Shown: positions 23,867 to 33,306, counted from the first letter of the stretch. The stretch: DNA of 64,000 nt from Treponema brennaborense (GCA_023666275.1 JAMPCJ010000008.1:62001-126000), one strand, 5' to 3'. Translations and numbers: made by a program. Notes: a model not told the origin generated them from the sequence alone.

Positions 23867-24043
23867 ATGTCAAAAGCTCATCGCGGAAAAGGAATTTTGG
23901 ATCAGCCGGCTCACGGACGCGGAGTATGTCCGCGCTGCAAAGCGGAAAGCATAAAGCTGCTGTACGAGCAGGAAATTGACGGAAATAAAGTTAAAATCTG
24001 CAAATATTGCAAAGCTGCTCTCAAAAACGGAAAAGCTGTTTGA
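23867..24043 (+). CDS. Small zinc-ribbon protein, unknown function
   Basis: A 58-residue basic protein, 3 nt after the rplQ stop and co-transcribed with the ribosomal cluster. The weak AGTATG context suggests coupled translation. It has two Cys pairs, CPRC (21-24) and CKYC (45-48), spaced 20 residues apart as in a rubredoxin-type zinc ribbon, with the basic start SKAHRGKG. Clustering with L17, rpoA and S4 hints at a ribosome or RNA polymerase accessory role, but I do not recognise a named family. It is the last gene before the terminator. Confidence 0.8.
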   Translation: MSKAHRGKGILDQPAHGRGVCPRCKAESIKLLYEQEIDGNKVKICKYCKAALKNGKAV

Positions 24044-24069
24044 TTGAATTTTATTTGCCGAAAACATGC

Positions 24070-24120
24070 AAGCTGTGCGGAATCCGGTTGTGCCGGAGTT
24101 CGTGCAGCTTTATTTTTTAT
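24070..24120 (+). terminator. Terminator of the ribosomal supercluster
   Basis: An 18-bp stem with wobble pairs and one mismatch (24070-24087 with 24093-24110), 5-nt loop, then TTTATTTTTTAT. The strongest terminator in the window; it ends the tuf-to-zinc-ribbon transcript. Confidence 0.85.
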
Positions 24121-24148
24121 AGACATAATTGCCTGCTTTTTATATACT
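24120..24148 (+). promoter_or_regulatory. Promoter of the liv-type ABC operon
   Basis: TAGACA (24120-24125), 17 bp, TATACT (24143-24148), immediately after the preceding terminator tail. Predicted leader about 35 nt before the binding-protein gene. Confidence 0.7.
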
Positions 24149-24189
24149 GCATTTGCGTAAAATCTTTGTGAGATTGTCAGGAGACTGGT

Positions 24190-25335
24190 ATGAAAAAAAA
24201 TTTTATGGTATTGAAAGCTGCCGTGTTTTTCTGCATTGCCGGCATTATTTCGGGATGTTCGAAAAGTGCCGAGGAAACTATTGCGATCGGCGGCGTTTTT
24301 CCGCTTTCGGGAAATGTTGCGGTCTACGGCGTCGAATGCCGCAACGGCGTTGAATTGGCTATAAAAGAAATCAATGAGGCCGGCGGGATTAACGGCAAAA
24401 AAGTTGTGCTCATTTCCGAAGATGACGAGGGCAATCCCGAAAAAACGGTCAATGCGTACAAAAAATTGACGACAAAAGACAAAGTGAAAATGGTGATAGG
24501 TTCGCTGACTTCCGGCTGTACGGCAGCTATTTCTTCGCTGGCGCAGGCTCAGAAAGTTGTGCTGATGGCACCTGCCGCCACTATGGAAAGCATCACTACG
24601 GATGCCGGCAATTTTGTGTTCCGGGCTTGTTTCATCGATCCGTTTCAGGGAACGGTCGGCGGAAAATTCGCGGCTGAAAATCTTGCCTGCAAAAGAGCTG
24701 CCGTGCTTTATGATGTCGGGAACGATTATTCCGTCGGTTTATATGAAAATTTCAGAAAATCTTTTGAAGCAGCCGGCGGAGAAATTATTGCCGCGGAATC
24801 CTACGGCACCGGCGATAAAGATTTCAATGCGCAGCTGACAAAAATTAAAAACGCTGCGCCCGATGTGGTGTATCTTCCCGATTATTACGCAACAGTTGCA
24901 TTGATTGCAAAGCAGCTTCGGACGCAGGGCATATCCACGCCGATTGTCGGAGCTGACGGCTGGGGCGGAATTGTCGAAAATGCCGGCGACGAAATCCTGA
25001 ATGGATTTTATTCCGATCACTATGCGGCGGATTCAACGGATGAACGTGTCGTAAAATTTGTCGAGGAATATAAGCGCATGTATAATTCGACGCCGGTTTC
25101 GTTCGCCGCGCTTGGATATGACAGCATGTATATGCTCCGCGATGCGATGGTCCGCGCCGGATCGGAAGATGCTTCCGCAGTACGCGATGCGCTGGAACAA
25201 ACGAACGGTTCTTATGTAACGGGAAATCTTACTTTCGATGAAAATCGCAATCCGGTAAAATCTGCAGTAATGATGGAAATAGTCAGGGACGGCGAAAAAC
25301 TTGTGCCGGTATATAAAACAACAGTTAATCCATAG
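24190..25335 (+). CDS. Branched-chain amino-acid-type ABC substrate-binding lipoprotein
   Basis: Periplasmic-facing ligand receptor of a LivJ/LivK-type transporter. 381 residues with a lipoprotein signal: basic start MKKNF, hydrophobic stretch, lipobox ISGC with the lipidated Cys23. The mature part is a two-lobed type I binding protein: IAIGGVFPLSGNVAVYG, NGVELAIKEINEAGGINGK, then VIGSLTSGCTAAISSLAQ, all matching the leucine/isoleucine/valine receptor family. Ligand is predicted only as a branched-chain or related amino acid. A strong terminator separates it from the permease genes, so the receptor is probably made in excess. Confidence 0.9.
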   Translation: MKKNFMVLKAAVFFCIAGIISGCSKSAEETIAIGGVFPLSGNVAVYGVECRNGVELAIKEINEAGGINGKKVVLISEDDEGNPEKTVNAYKKLTTKDKVKMVIGSLTSGCTAAISSLAQAQKVVLMAPAATMESITTDAGNFVFRACFIDPFQGTVGGKFAAENLACKRAAVLYDVGNDYSVGLYENFRKSFEAAGGEIIAAESYGTGDKDFNAQLTKIKNAAPDVVYLPDYYATVALIAKQLRTQGISTPIVGADGWGGIVENAGDEILNGFYSDHYAADSTDERVVKFVEEYKRMYNSTPVSFAALGYDSMYMLRDAMVRAGSEDASAVRDALEQTNGSYVTGNLTFDENRNPVKSAVMMEIVRDGEKLVPVYKTTVNP

Positions 25336-25362
25336 TATACCGATGTTTGTGCAGGTTTTATA

Positions 25363-25413
25363 AACGCGCCGGCTGTATACGAAAAAACAGTATGCAGTCG
25401 GCGTTTTTGTAAA
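25363..25413 (+). terminator. Intercistronic terminator after the binding-protein gene
   Basis: An approximately 16-bp stem (25363-25380 with 25390-25405) followed by TTTTTGT. It lies between the receptor and permease genes, so permease expression needs read-through or a promoter in 25414-25500, which is AT-rich but shows no clear consensus pair. Confidence 0.75.
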
Positions 25414-25512
25414 AACGATAATCGTTATTTTTAATACGCGCTTTTGAGGACTTATAAAATAATCATCAAAAACAAATAGTTCTGCAATGATTGTTTTTAA
25501 GGAGAATATTTT

Positions 25513-26412
25513 ATGGAAGCTGACAGTTTAGTGATTCAGCAAATTGTCAATGGCATTTCATTGGGGAGCATATATGCTCTTATTGCCTTGGGATACACCA
25601 TGGTCTATGGAATTGTAAAACTTATCAATTTCGCGCACGGTGATATTCTTATGGTCGGCGCGTATACCGGATATTTTGTACTTAACCGTTTCGGAATAAA
25701 TCCGCCTGCGCTGTGTTTTGCGTTTGTCTGCTCAATGACGGTTTGCGCTGTGCTGGCAGTATTTATGGAACGATTGGCATACAGACCGATCCGCAATGCG
25801 CCGCGGCTTAATTCGCTTATTACGGCAATTGCCGTTTCGCTGATTATACAAAACAGCGCAAGAGTTTTGCCGTTTATCGGTCCTAATCCGCGCCAGTATC
25901 CGACCATGGATGCTTCATTTGTGCATATCGGATTTATTTCTGTTTCGAATATACAATTGATAGTTATTTTGCTGTCTGCGCTTCTGATGATTGTGCTTTC
26001 CTACATCATCAATTATACAAAAACCGGAAAAGCAATGCGCGCAGTGTCATTCGATATGCAGGCTGCGAGTTTAATGGGAATTTCCGTTGACCGCGTTATA
26101 TCGTTTACGTTTGCAGTCGGTGCGGTTCTGGCGGGAGCCGGCGGCGTGCTGTATGCGAGTGCATATCCGCAGATAGATCCGACAATGGGTGCTATGCCGG
26201 GATTGAAAGCATTTGTTGCCGCCGTTTTGGGAGGAATCGGCTCTGTTCCCGGCGCAATGATCGGCGGATATATTCTCGGAATTGCCGAAACGATGACAAA
26301 AGGTTTTCTGTCTTCTCAGTTCGCGGACGCAATTTCTTTTTCGATTTTGATTGTGATTTTGCTGTTGAAACCGACCGGCATTATGGGCGAAAAATTTCGG
26401 ATAAAGGTGTAG
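25513..26412 (+). CDS. livH: Branched-chain amino-acid ABC permease LivH-type
   Basis: Inner-membrane permease. 299 residues, mostly hydrophobic, about eight membrane helices. Begins VIQQIVNGISLGSIYALIALGYTMVYGIVKLINFAHGD, the LivH signature, and contains the EAA-like cytoplasmic segment KTGKAMRAVSFDMQAASLMGI. Preceded by TAAGGAGAAT. Pairs with LivM. Confidence 0.95.
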   Translation: MEADSLVIQQIVNGISLGSIYALIALGYTMVYGIVKLINFAHGDILMVGAYTGYFVLNRFGINPPALCFAFVCSMTVCAVLAVFMERLAYRPIRNAPRLNSLITAIAVSLIIQNSARVLPFIGPNPRQYPTMDASFVHIGFISVSNIQLIVILLSALLMIVLSYIINYTKTGKAMRAVSFDMQAASLMGISVDRVISFTFAVGAVLAGAGGVLYASAYPQIDPTMGAMPGLKAFVAAVLGGIGSVPGAMIGGYILGIAETMTKGFLSSQFADAISFSILIVILLLKPTGIMGEKFRIKV

Positions 26413-26420
26413 GAGCGGAT

Positions 26421-27485
26421 ATGAAACAATTGTCAGCGTTGACAAAATCTTTGCTTATTCCCGGAATTGCCGCGGCGGCCGCTGTTGTGCTTCCCGGTGT
26501 TTTTATAAAATGCGGCATTATCGATGCATACACTGCGCAGATTTTAACGCTTGGCGGAATAAATGCGGTTATGGCAGTCAGCGTAAATCTTGTGTGCGGC
26601 ATAACGGGGCAGCTTTCTCTCGGCCAGGCAGGGTTTATGGCAATCGGTGCGTATGCTTCCGCGATTTTAACGCAAAACGCCGATCTGCCGCTCCCCGTCA
26701 GCATGCTGGGCGCCGCGTTTATCACCGCTTTTGCCGGCTATCTTATCGGATTTCCTACATTAAAACTGACCGGTGATTATTTGGCAATCGTTACGCTGGG
26801 ATTCGGCGAAATAATCCGCGTTGCGCTTGTTAATTTAAAAGCAATTACCGGAGGCGCGAACGGCAAGCGGTTCACGACGTTTTTCGCTGCGTTTCCCGAT
26901 CTTGCCTGGTTTGTGATAGCCGGCGTTCTTGTTTCGGTGATAATTCTGCTTCAGAATTTTCTCCGCTCGACATACGGGCGCGCGATTCTTGCCGTCAGGG
27001 AAGATGAAATAGCCGCGAATTCAAACGGCATAGATGTGTTCCGCTATAAGATGACGGGCTTTGTTGTCAGTGCATTTATTGCCGGATTGGGCGGTGCGTT
27101 ATATGCTCCGTTTATCGGCTTTATAAAACCGGATCTTGCTTCGTATAATCGAAGCATCGATTATTTAATTTACGTGGTGCTCGGCGGCATGGGCTCCGTT
27201 ACCGGTTCCGTGCTCGCGGCGTTTGTGCTTACATATTTGCAGGAATTCCTGCGGTTCTTAAAAGATTACCGGCTGCTTATTTATCCGCTCATTCTTATTC
27301 TGATAATGCTGTTCCGGCCGCAGGGCTTGCTGGGCATGAAAGAATTTTCGTTTGTGCGCACCTGGGAACGCTTTGCCGCTTATTGCGGAAAAAAGCGGAA
27401 TGCCGCGCCGGCCGCTGCTGCGGAAAAATCGGATCAAAATGCCGGCAGAAATGCCGGCGGAAAAGGAACGGTTGCTGATGAATAA
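26421..27485 (+). CDS. livM: Branched-chain amino-acid ABC permease LivM-type
   Basis: Second permease subunit, 354 residues with about nine to ten membrane helices. Family segments: VNLVCGITGQLSLGQAGFMAIGAY, KLTGDYLAIVTLGFGEI, and the coupling segment STYGRAILAVREDEIAANSNGI. The last 30 residues (Ala, Asn, Gly, Lys-rich) form a hydrophilic tail not typical of the family; its coding end overlaps livG by 8 nt. Confidence 0.95.
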   Translation: MKQLSALTKSLLIPGIAAAAAVVLPGVFIKCGIIDAYTAQILTLGGINAVMAVSVNLVCGITGQLSLGQAGFMAIGAYASAILTQNADLPLPVSMLGAAFITAFAGYLIGFPTLKLTGDYLAIVTLGFGEIIRVALVNLKAITGGANGKRFTTFFAAFPDLAWFVIAGVLVSVIILLQNFLRSTYGRAILAVREDEIAANSNGIDVFRYKMTGFVVSAFIAGLGGALYAPFIGFIKPDLASYNRSIDYLIYVVLGGMGSVTGSVLAAFVLTYLQEFLRFLKDYRLLIYPLILILIMLFRPQGLLGMKEFSFVRTWERFAAYCGKKRNAAPAAAAEKSDQNAGRNAGGKGTVADE

Positions 27486-28290
27486 CGATAAAATGCCTTT
27501 GCTGCGTGCGGATAACATTTCGATTGTTTTCGGCGGACTGCGGGCTGTAAGCGATTTTTCCTGCGAAATATGCAAAGGAGAATTGATAGGTTTAATCGGA
27601 CCGAACGGCGCGGGGAAAACAACGCTGTTCAATATGTTTTCCGGCGTATATCGGCCGACTTCCGGGCATATTGCTTTTTGGAACAACGACGGCAAATTAT
27701 ATCAGCTCGGAAAGAAAAATCCCGCATGGCTTAATAAACGCGGAATCGCCCGCACTTTTCAGAATATCCGTCTTTTCGGCAATTTAACCGCCGGCGACAA
27801 TATACGAATCGCATTGCATTCGCAGCGCAAAGTATGTCCTGCGGATGTTCTGCTGCGGACGCGGCGTTTCCGCACCGACGAACAGCGCATGACGGATGCG
27901 GCGCGGGAACTGCTTTCTCTTTTCAAAATCGAAAACAAAATCGACGAACTTGCAAAAAATCTTTCGTACGGCGAACAGCGGAAGCTTGAAATAGCGCGCG
28001 CGCTTGCATCAAAGCCGGCTTTGCTTTTGCTTGACGAACCTGCTGCCGGCATGAATCCGCAGGAAACAGACGAACTCATGAAACTTATTGTGTTTATCCG
28101 CAGGCAATTCAACGTAACGATTCTTCTTATCGAGCATGACATGCGCCTTGTTATGGGCGTGTGCGAACGGCTCATCGTGCTGAATTACGGAAAAATTATT
28201 GCTGCGGGCACGCCGGAAGAAATCCGAATGAATCCGGCGGTTATCAAAGCATATTTGGGCGGAGAATCGGAAGCAGGAGATATTTTATGA
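27478..28290 (+). CDS. livG: Branched-chain amino-acid ABC ATPase LivG-type
   Basis: Cytoplasmic ATPase, 270 residues from ATG 27478. Walker A GPNGAGKTT, signature LSYGEQRKLEIARALA, Walker B LLLLDEPAAGMNP, H-loop IEHDM. The LivG-type insert after the Q-loop (ARTFQNIRLFGNLT) is present. A longer reading would run through the livM tail and lacks support. Its stop overlaps the livF start (ATGATG). Confidence 0.95.
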   Translation: MNNDKMPLLRADNISIVFGGLRAVSDFSCEICKGELIGLIGPNGAGKTTLFNMFSGVYRPTSGHIAFWNNDGKLYQLGKKNPAWLNKRGIARTFQNIRLFGNLTAGDNIRIALHSQRKVCPADVLLRTRRFRTDEQRMTDAARELLSLFKIENKIDELAKNLSYGEQRKLEIARALASKPALLLLDEPAAGMNPQETDELMKLIVFIRRQFNVTILLIEHDMRLVMGVCERLIVLNYGKIIAAGTPEEIRMNPAVIKAYLGGESEAGDIL

Positions 28291-28994
28291 TGCTCGAAGT
28301 GAAAAATCTGTCGGTGCATTACGGCGCCATTCAGGCACTGCGCGGAATTTCGTTTTCCGTTACCGAAGGCGAAATAATCACGCTGATCGGCGCGAACGGT
28401 GCCGGAAAAACGACGACAATGCATTCTCTGTCGAATATCATCGGCAAAACAAGCGGACAGGTGCTGTTTGAAGGTGCCGATATAACGCAGAGTTCGCCGG
28501 AAAAAATCGTGAAAGCCGGATTGGTGCAGGTTCCCGAAGGGCGCCGCATTTTCGCAAATCTGACAGTTCGGGAAAACCTCGAAATGGGTGCGTTTATCAG
28601 AAAAGATGCTTCCGGCGTAAAGGCTGACCTTGAGCGCGTATTTGCATTGTTTCCGCGTTTGAAAGAACGTTTCCGCCAGCTTGCGGGAACGCTTTCCGGC
28701 GGCGAGCAGCAGATGCTTGCAATCGGCCGTGCCATTATGACGCGTCCGCGCCTTCTTTTGCTCGACGAACCGTCTATGGGACTTGCGCCGATTCTTGTCG
28801 ATGAGATTTTTTCGATTATACAGGAAATAAACAAAGAAGGCGTTACGATTTTGCTGGTGGAACAGAATGCCTATAAAGCGCTGTCCATTGCAAACCGCGC
28901 CTACGTATTGGAAACCGGTTCAATCGTAAAAGACGGCGCGGCGCAGGAACTCGCGAATGATCCTGCCGTAAAAGAAGCGTATCTCGGCGCGTAA
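28287..28994 (+). CDS. livF: Branched-chain amino-acid ABC ATPase LivF-type
   Basis: Second ATPase, 235 residues from ATG 28287 behind CAGGAGAT. Walker A GANGAGKTT, signature LSGGEQQMLAIGRAIM, Walker B LLLLDEPSMGLAP, H-loop LVEQNA. Partner of LivG; its length and VPEGRRIFANLTVRENLEMGA match LivF. Confidence 0.96.
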   Translation: MMLEVKNLSVHYGAIQALRGISFSVTEGEIITLIGANGAGKTTTMHSLSNIIGKTSGQVLFEGADITQSSPEKIVKAGLVQVPEGRRIFANLTVRENLEMGAFIRKDASGVKADLERVFALFPRLKERFRQLAGTLSGGEQQMLAIGRAIMTRPRLLLLDEPSMGLAPILVDEIFSIIQEINKEGVTILLVEQNAYKALSIANRAYVLETGSIVKDGAAQELANDPAVKEAYLGA

Positions 28995-29012
28995 TATATA
29001 TTAGGAGAAAAT

Positions 29013-29651
29013 ATGATTGTTGCGAAAGTTATGACTCGAAATCCTGTTTTTATCAGACCCGATATGCTGATAACAGATGTGAAATCGCTGATGATGCGCG
29101 AAAAAATCAAAAAGCTGCCGGTAGTTGACCGCAGCGGCATTTTGGTCGGCATTCTGACGGAAGCGGATTTGCGCAAAGCATGCCCGTCGCTGGCAACGTC
29201 GCTTGATGTGTATGAACTGGGTTATTTGCTGTCAAAGATAAAAGCCGAAAAAGTGATGCAGCGGAATGTTCTGACCGTTGCGGAAGATGATGTTGTGGAA
29301 GAAGCCGCGCGGATAATGGCCGATAACGAAGTGGACTGTCTGCCGGTTATGAAAGATACGCTGCTTACCGGCATCATTACGGAAAGCGATTTGTTCCGCA
29401 CGTTTATCGACATGTTCGGGACGCGCTATTCGGGAGTGCGCGCAACATTTTTGCTTGAGGAAAAAACCGGACAAATTGCGCAGCTGGCAGGAGCAATCGC
29501 GCAGCGCGGCGGCAACATTGTGTCGCTCGTAACAAGCGAAGCAGAAGATATGTCGAAACGCCGCTGCACCTGCAAAATTGCCGGAATGAAAAAAGACGAT
29601 GTGCTTGCTGCGCTGACGGGAATTGTAACGGAAATGGAAGATATCCGTTGA
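29013..29651 (+). CDS. CBS-CBS-ACT domain protein of the liv operon
   Basis: 212-residue cytoplasmic protein: two CBS motifs (residues about 1-60 with VMTRNPVFIRPDMLITDV, and 75-135 with VMQRNVLTVAEDDVVEEA), then a C-terminal ACT-like region (about 140-212; FLLEEKTGQIAQLAGAIAQRGGNIVSL). CBS pairs bind adenine nucleotides and ACT domains bind amino acids. It resembles AcuB-like proteins. It is 18 nt behind livF with its own TAGGAGAA, so it probably senses adenylate charge and an amino acid to regulate uptake or metabolism; the target is not known. Confidence 0.85.
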   Translation: MIVAKVMTRNPVFIRPDMLITDVKSLMMREKIKKLPVVDRSGILVGILTEADLRKACPSLATSLDVYELGYLLSKIKAEKVMQRNVLTVAEDDVVEEAARIMADNEVDCLPVMKDTLLTGIITESDLFRTFIDMFGTRYSGVRATFLLEEKTGQIAQLAGAIAQRGGNIVSLVTSEAEDMSKRRCTCKIAGMKKDDVLAALTGIVTEMEDIR

Positions 29652-29762
29652 GCAGTCACCGGCAGAAAACCAAGCATTTTTTGCGGCGTATCGTTCACGC
29701 AGTTTCTGCGCATAATTTTATACGCTGCTTTGAACAGACAGAAAACAAAGGAGTCACGAAAA

Positions 29763-32429
29763 GTGGAAAACGAAAAACTTGTATATTTTTTCGGAAACGG
29801 AGCCGCCGAAGGCAATGCCGAAATGCGGAATGAGCTCGGCGGAAAAGGCGCAAATCTTGCGGAAATGACAAATCTCGGCATTCCCGTTCCGCCGGGGTTT
29901 ACTATTTCTACGCACGTATGCAAACAATATTACGATAACGAAAAAAAATATCCGCAGACGCTGAAAGCCGAAGTCGCCGAAAATCTGCGCAGACTCGAAG
30001 AAGTAACCGGAAAAAAACTCGGCGATGCGGAAGATCCGCTGCTGGTGTCGGTTCGTTCCGGCGCGGCGCAGTCAATGCCTGGCATGATGGATACAATTCT
30101 CAATCTCGGCATGAATGACAAAGCGGTGCTCGCGCTTTCCGCAAAAACAGGAAATGCGCGCTTTGCCTGGGATGCCTACCGCCGTTTTATTCAGATGTTC
30201 GGCGATGTTGCCATGGGTGTAAGCTCGGAAGCATTTGAAGAAAAGCTTGCGGAATTAAAGCGCACGGAAAATGTTCGGCTCGATACGGAACTCGATGCCG
30301 CCGCTCTCGAATCGCTGGTGAAAACATATAAAGCCGTGTACAAAAAACATACCGGCAGCGATTTTCCGCAGAATCCCGTCGATCAGCTGTGGGGTGCGAT
30401 AGACGCCGTTTTCGGTTCCTGGATGAATGAGCGCGCAATAAAATACCGGCAGCTGAACAACATTCACGGACTTGCCGGCACGGCGGTAAATATTCAGGCA
30501 ATGGTATTCGGCAATTACGGAGAAGATTCCGGAACCGGCGTTTGCTTCAGCAGAAATCCTTCCAGCGGCGCAAATGAATTCTACGGTGAATATTTGATGA
30601 ATGCGCAGGGTGAAGACGTTGTGGCAGGCATCCGCACGCCGGAAAAAATAGAAAAATTGCAGCAGGAAAACAACGCTGTGTACACTCAGCTTGTGGAAAT
30701 AAAAAACCGCTTGGAAAAACATTACCGCGATATGCAGGATATGGAATTTACCGTGCAAAGCGGCAAATTATTTATTCTGCAAACCCGCAGCGGAAAACGT
30801 ACCGGACTTGCCGCCGTAAAATGCGCGTGCGATATGGTAAACGAAAAACTGATTTCCAAGCAGGAAGCGATTCTGCGCGTTGCGCCTGAGCAGATAGATC
30901 AGCTTCTGCATCCGATGATTTCCGCAGCGGCAAAACAAAATGCATCTGTGCTTACAAAAGGTTTGAACGCTTCGCCCGGCGCTGCCTGCGGACAGATTGT
31001 GTATTCCGCGGAAGAAGCGGAAGCCTGGACCAAAGAAGGAAAAAAAGTCGTTCTTGTGCGCAAAGAAACAAGCCCCGAAGACATTACCGGCATGGTTGTT
31101 TCCGAAGGCATTCTTACTTCGACCGGCGGCATGACAAGCCATGCTGCGGTTGTGGCGCGCGGCATGGGCGCGCCGTGTGTGTGCGGCGCCGGCGACATGA
31201 CATTCAAAGGAGAAAACGTTGTTATCGGCGGCGTCGAATTGAAAAAGGGAGATGTCATCACGATCGACGGCACCACAGGAGAAGTATTTGCCGGCGCGCT
31301 TCCGCTTATCCCGCCGGATTTCAACGCGGAACTGAAAACGTTTTTATCCTGGTGCGACGACGTGCGTGCGGCTTCCGTGAGAAAATGCGGCGTGCACGGA
31401 TTCAAAGTGCGCGCCAATGCCGATTTGCCCGCCGATGCGAAAAATGCATTCGAATTCGGTGCGGAAGGCATCGGCTTGTGCCGCACGGAACACATGTTTT
31501 TCGATCCGGAAAAATTGATTCACTTTCGGGCAATGATAGCTTCCGATACAACCGAACAGCGCAAAGAAGCGCTCGCGAAAATCCTGCCGCTTCAAAAGCA
31601 GGATTTCCTGGGAATTTTCGAAGCCATGAACGGCAAGGCGGTTACCATTCGCCTGCTGGATCCGCCGCTGCATGAATTCGTTCCGCATACGGCGGAAGAA
31701 ACCGCGGAACTTGCGGCATATATGGGAACCGATGCGGAAAAACTTGCCGCAAAACTGGATAAGCTGCGCGAAATGAATCCGATGCTCGGACACCGCGGCT
31801 GCCGGCTCGCCGTAACGTTTCCGGAAATTTACGAAACGCAAGTCGAAGCCATTTCGCTTGCCGCCGCGGAATGCATAAAGCGCAAAATCCCCGTGCATCC
31901 GGAAATCATGATACCGATTGTATGCGATGCCGAAGAATTAAAGCGCGTGCGCCTGATTTGCGAAAATATCATGAAAGCCGTGTTTGCGCGCGAGGGCGTT
32001 GATTTTCATATCCGCGTCGGGACAATGATCGAAGTGCCGCGCGCCGCGCTTCTTGCGGACAAAATAGCCGCCTGCGCGGATTTTTTCAGCTTCGGAACAA
32101 ACGACCTTACGCAAATGACATTCGCATTCAGCCGCGACGACGCAGGCAAATTCATTCCGTCGTATTATCGGCAGGGAATCTTGAAACAGGATCCGTTTAA
32201 AACACTCGACGAAGACGGCGTCGGACAGCTGATTCGTTTGGCGTCGGGCGCAGGCCGTTCCGTTCGGCCGGAACTGAAACTCGGCATTTGCGGCGAACAC
32301 GGCGGCGATCCGCAGACGATAGATTTCTGCTACCGCGCCGGACTGAATTACGTGTCCTGCTCGCCGTTCCGTATTCCCGTTGCCCGTCTTGCGGCGGCGC
32401 AGGCAGTACTGCGGCATCCCGATATATAA
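29763..32429 (+). CDS. ppdK: Pyruvate, phosphate dikinase
   Basis: Interconverts pyruvate, ATP and Pi with PEP, AMP and PPi. The GTG at 29763 follows AAAGGAGTCACG and gives 888 residues, typical length, starting ENEKLVYFFGNG. ATP-grasp N-domain (GGKGANLAEMTNLGIPVPPGFTI), central phospho-His loop GGMTSHAAVVARGMG with His near 460, and C-terminal barrel with GICGEHGG whose catalytic Cys is near residue 843. It is complete. With pyk, also in this window, it allows a PPi-linked glycolytic or gluconeogenic route. Confidence 0.96.
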   Translation: MENEKLVYFFGNGAAEGNAEMRNELGGKGANLAEMTNLGIPVPPGFTISTHVCKQYYDNEKKYPQTLKAEVAENLRRLEEVTGKKLGDAEDPLLVSVRSGAAQSMPGMMDTILNLGMNDKAVLALSAKTGNARFAWDAYRRFIQMFGDVAMGVSSEAFEEKLAELKRTENVRLDTELDAAALESLVKTYKAVYKKHTGSDFPQNPVDQLWGAIDAVFGSWMNERAIKYRQLNNIHGLAGTAVNIQAMVFGNYGEDSGTGVCFSRNPSSGANEFYGEYLMNAQGEDVVAGIRTPEKIEKLQQENNAVYTQLVEIKNRLEKHYRDMQDMEFTVQSGKLFILQTRSGKRTGLAAVKCACDMVNEKLISKQEAILRVAPEQIDQLLHPMISAAAKQNASVLTKGLNASPGAACGQIVYSAEEAEAWTKEGKKVVLVRKETSPEDITGMVVSEGILTSTGGMTSHAAVVARGMGAPCVCGAGDMTFKGENVVIGGVELKKGDVITIDGTTGEVFAGALPLIPPDFNAELKTFLSWCDDVRAASVRKCGVHGFKVRANADLPADAKNAFEFGAEGIGLCRTEHMFFDPEKLIHFRAMIASDTTEQRKEALAKILPLQKQDFLGIFEAMNGKAVTIRLLDPPLHEFVPHTAEETAELAAYMGTDAEKLAAKLDKLREMNPMLGHRGCRLAVTFPEIYETQVEAISLAAAECIKRKIPVHPEIMIPIVCDAEELKRVRLICENIMKAVFAREGVDFHIRVGTMIEVPRAALLADKIAACADFFSFGTNDLTQMTFAFSRDDAGKFIPSYYRQGILKQDPFKTLDEDGVGQLIRLASGAGRSVRPELKLGICGEHGGDPQTIDFCYRAGLNYVSCSPFRIPVARLAAAQAVLRHPDI

Positions 32430-32452
32430 AGTCCGCCGACAGCCCATAGCCG

Positions 32453-32680
32453 ACGGCGCCGCAATCAGTGCTCGGACTGCAAGAAGCGATTGCGCCCGCG
32501 TGGACAGCCGACACATCGAAGCCGTACTCAGCGGCGGCTTCGAGCCAACGGCGCCTCAATCAGCATTCGGACTGCGGGCAATGCAGGCGCCGTTGCCAAT
32601 CCGCATCGAACGAGCGCACGCGAGTTCGAGCCGATGGCGCCGCATAAAACTTTTGAACTGCAATAAGTGAATGCGCCGTT
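32453..32680. repeat. Three-unit cluster of GGCGCC hairpin repeats
   Basis: The 257 nt between ppdK and the hemerythrin gene hold no gene but three hairpin units of about 48 bp: 32453-32496, 32547-32594 (perfect 9-bp arms AACGGCGCC/GGCGCCGTT) and 32633-32680. The loop of the third (CGCATAAAAC then TGCAATAAGTG) is nearly identical to units at 46524 and 52913. Confidence 0.75.
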
Positions 32681-32686
32681 AGCTGT

Positions 32687-33160
32687 TCAGAGCTGTTTGC
32701 GCTGTTTGTAATAATCGAGAACATATTTCACGTACAATTTATCTTCGTGCGCAATGTGCGAAAGAACCCACTCGTACAGAAATTTGACAAACTTAAATGC
32801 CGTCGCGGTCGTTGCATTTTGAAACGAAGACGATGTTTCGATAATTTTTTTTATGAATGAATCATGGACTTTTTTGTGTTCGAGAAATGCGGGATAATTG
32901 CACGCTTTCATCAGTGTTTCTTCGTCTTTGAAATGCGTCTGCACATATTCCGCGCATTCCCGCAGCGCATCCGTGAGCGGCTGCTCCCAAGCCGTGTTTC
33001 CGACGGCGTTCCGCTGCGTTAATGTCTGATAAAACGAATTGCACAGTTCCACAAGTTTTTTGTGCTGAGCATCGATTACGGGAATTCCTATCTCCAGCTT
33101 CGGCTCCCATTTAATGTAATTGTCATTGGCTTCCATTGCAGGCATTTCTTTCAGCTTCAT
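32687..33160 (-). CDS. Bacteriohemerythrin
   Basis: Non-haem di-iron oxygen-binding protein, single four-helix domain. The ATG at 33160 follows GGAGCGG and gives 157 residues; a longer reading adds 42 unrelated residues. All seven iron ligands of the family are present: His33, His76, Glu80, His95, His99, His135, Asp140. No signal peptide or fused signalling domain, so it is cytoplasmic. In a microaerophile or anaerobe the likely job is O2 scavenging or buffering. It stands alone on the minus strand. Confidence 0.9.
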   Translation of the reverse strand: MKLKEMPAMEANDNYIKWEPKLEIGIPVIDAQHKKLVELCNSFYQTLTQRNAVGNTAWEQPLTDALRECAEYVQTHFKDEETLMKACNYPAFLEHKKVHDSFIKKIIETSSSFQNATTATAFKFVKFLYEWVLSHIAHEDKLYVKYVLDYYKQRKQL

Positions 33161-33272
33161 ACATCCGCTCCGTGTGTAAAATTTTTTACGATATGTATTG
33201 TAATTTTTTTTCGACTTTGCGGCTAGCATACAGCGCCGCGCTTTTGACAATAACCCCGAAAAACAGCCGGAT

Positions 33273-33306
33273 GCCGCCGCATGCACGCTTGCGCGGCTTT
33301 TTTTTT
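33273..33306 (+). terminator. Terminator-like hairpin insulating the poly-G promoter
   Basis: Stem GCCGCCGCA (33273-33281) with TGCGCGGC (33290-33297), one bulged C, then nine T. It reads on the plus strand, where no gene ends; it would stop read-through into the next promoter or limit antisense RNA across the hemerythrin gene's 5' side. Confidence 0.65.
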
